A DNA stretch of 58,915 nt from Actinomycetes bacterium (GTDB lineage Bacteria > Actinomycetota > Acidimicrobiia > Acidimicrobiales > JAAEMS01): contig JAAEMS010000005.1 in the NCBI GenBank assembly GCA_024225275.1, positions 1-58,915 of the forward strand, in the 5' to 3' direction. The notes under the pieces are model-generated. The model saw nothing but the letters and a program-made list of their open reading frames with translations. It had not been told where the DNA came from and did not search any database. A program made the position numbers and the translations under genes. This document shows, piece by piece, positions 58,563 through 58,915 of this stretch (the stretch's first letter is position 1; each line of letters starts with the position of its first letter).

Positions 58563-58915
58563 ATGTCGACCACACCGCTGATCATCGCCTGTGGTGCCTT
58601 GGCCAAGGATCTCCGCCTCGTGCTGAGCGCGGGGGGGCTCGCCGACTCGGTCGAGGTCCGATACCTCCCGGCCAACCTCCACAACCGGCCCGACGGCATC
58701 GTCCCTGCGGTCGAGCAGGCCCTGAGCGGCCGGGGTGAGCAACCGACGTTCGTGGCCTACGCCGATTGCGGCACGGGTGGCGCCCTTGACCGACTCCTCG
58801 AATCACACCCCGACGTCGAGCGCCTTCCGGGCGCCCACTGCTACGAGTTCTTCGCCGGTACCGAACTGTTCGCCCGCCTCCACGACGAGACGCTGGGTAC
58901 TTTCTATCTGACCGA
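58563..58915 (+). CDS. DUF1638 family protein, cut by window edge
   Basis: The first 117 residues of a frame that stays open to the window end. IIACGALAKDLRLVL, RYLPANLHNRPDGIVPAVEQAL, YADCGTGGALDRLLE and GAHCYEFFAGTELFARL, with the Cys pair and conserved aromatic residues, are the DUF1638 pattern. The family sits next to corrinoid methyltransferases such as MttB- and MtgB-type systems; its exact role is unclear. ATG at 58563, 18 bp after the corrinoid stop. It was found from the nucleotide sequence directly. Confidence 0.85.
   Translation, partial: MSTTPLIIACGALAKDLRLVLSAGGLADSVEVRYLPANLHNRPDGIVPAVEQALSGRGEQPTFVAYADCGTGGALDRLLESHPDVERLPGAHCYEFFAGTELFARLHDETLGTFYLT

Overview
The window is a high-GC chromosomal segment, densely packed on both strands, with many GTG starts and ATGA overlaps. 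The gene set points to an actinobacterium of the Acidimicrobiia type: two luciferase-like monooxygenase (LLM) flavin/F420-type oxidoreductases, a DUF664-type DinB protein, two SCO6745-like proteins, a CHAD protein, an AbiEi-N/DUF559 protein, PolX and many acyl-CoA genes. The taxonomy is inferred from gene content; there is no rRNA gene. No tRNA, CRISPR array, phage or classical IS transposase was seen.

Layout. 1-3902 (minus): an acyl-CoA thioesterase/SDR/phosphotransferase run, a VOC protein and an OmpA-type envelope protein. 4090-5202: a Vsr-fold (DUF559) nuclease-like gene bounded by perfect 55-bp inverted palindromic repeats with outward G-tracts. 5244-9516 (plus): 5'-nucleotidase, YfcE-like phosphoesterase, SCO6745-like, EamA and NIPSNAP genes. 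9609-12728 (minus): an exported protein, an enoyl-CoA hydratase and an acyl-CoA dehydrogenase. 12800-17060 (plus): CHAD, then a tight AroM / DUF917 / hydantoinase-A operon. 17106-22062: TesB, a deleted quinone-oxidoreductase pseudogene, HAD, a DDAH-type amidinohydrolase, nitronate monooxygenase and an SDR. 22141-32108: a lipoprotein, CaiB-type CoA transferases, enoyl-CoA hydratase, hydrolase, a small methyltransferase, a CPBP-like membrane protein and a thiolase/DUF35 pair. 32241-36790: a second oxidoreductase relic, a YcxB/DUF4241-like membrane protein, a hydrolase and a kinase-like phosphotransferase. 36826-45102: PolX, a transporter plus lipoprotein, DUF1697, a fused 2-oxoacid dehydrogenase E1 and GpmI. 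45292-57689: DinB, hydrolase, acyl-CoA dehydrogenase, DUF937, SCO6745-like, a broken TSUP gene, a TetR/SRPBCC pair divergent from an LLM oxidoreductase across a double palindromic operator, a second LLM oxidoreductase, a haloalkane dehalogenase and a class V aminotransferase. 57801-end: a corrinoid protein and a DUF1638 protein, the start of a B12-dependent methyl-transfer operon.

How it works together. The core theme is degradation and activation of fatty, branched or aromatic acyl-CoAs (two acyl-CoA dehydrogenases, two hydratases, thiolase plus DUF35, three CoA-transferase modules, two thioesterases, several SDRs), with side modules for amidino, nitronate, haloalkane and methylated compounds.

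Most unusual signals: (i) a family of at least five dispersed palindromes with fixed ends (TTCT, GGG, TT / AA, CCC, TTGG) whose stem interiors covary, two of which form perfect inverted repeats around the DUF559 gene; (ii) three genes (two medium-chain oxidoreductases and a TSUP transporter) each broken by more than one deletion, one directly beside such a palindrome; (iii) a 41-bp double operator for a TetR regulator; and (iv) a near-perfect palindrome before the corrinoid gene.
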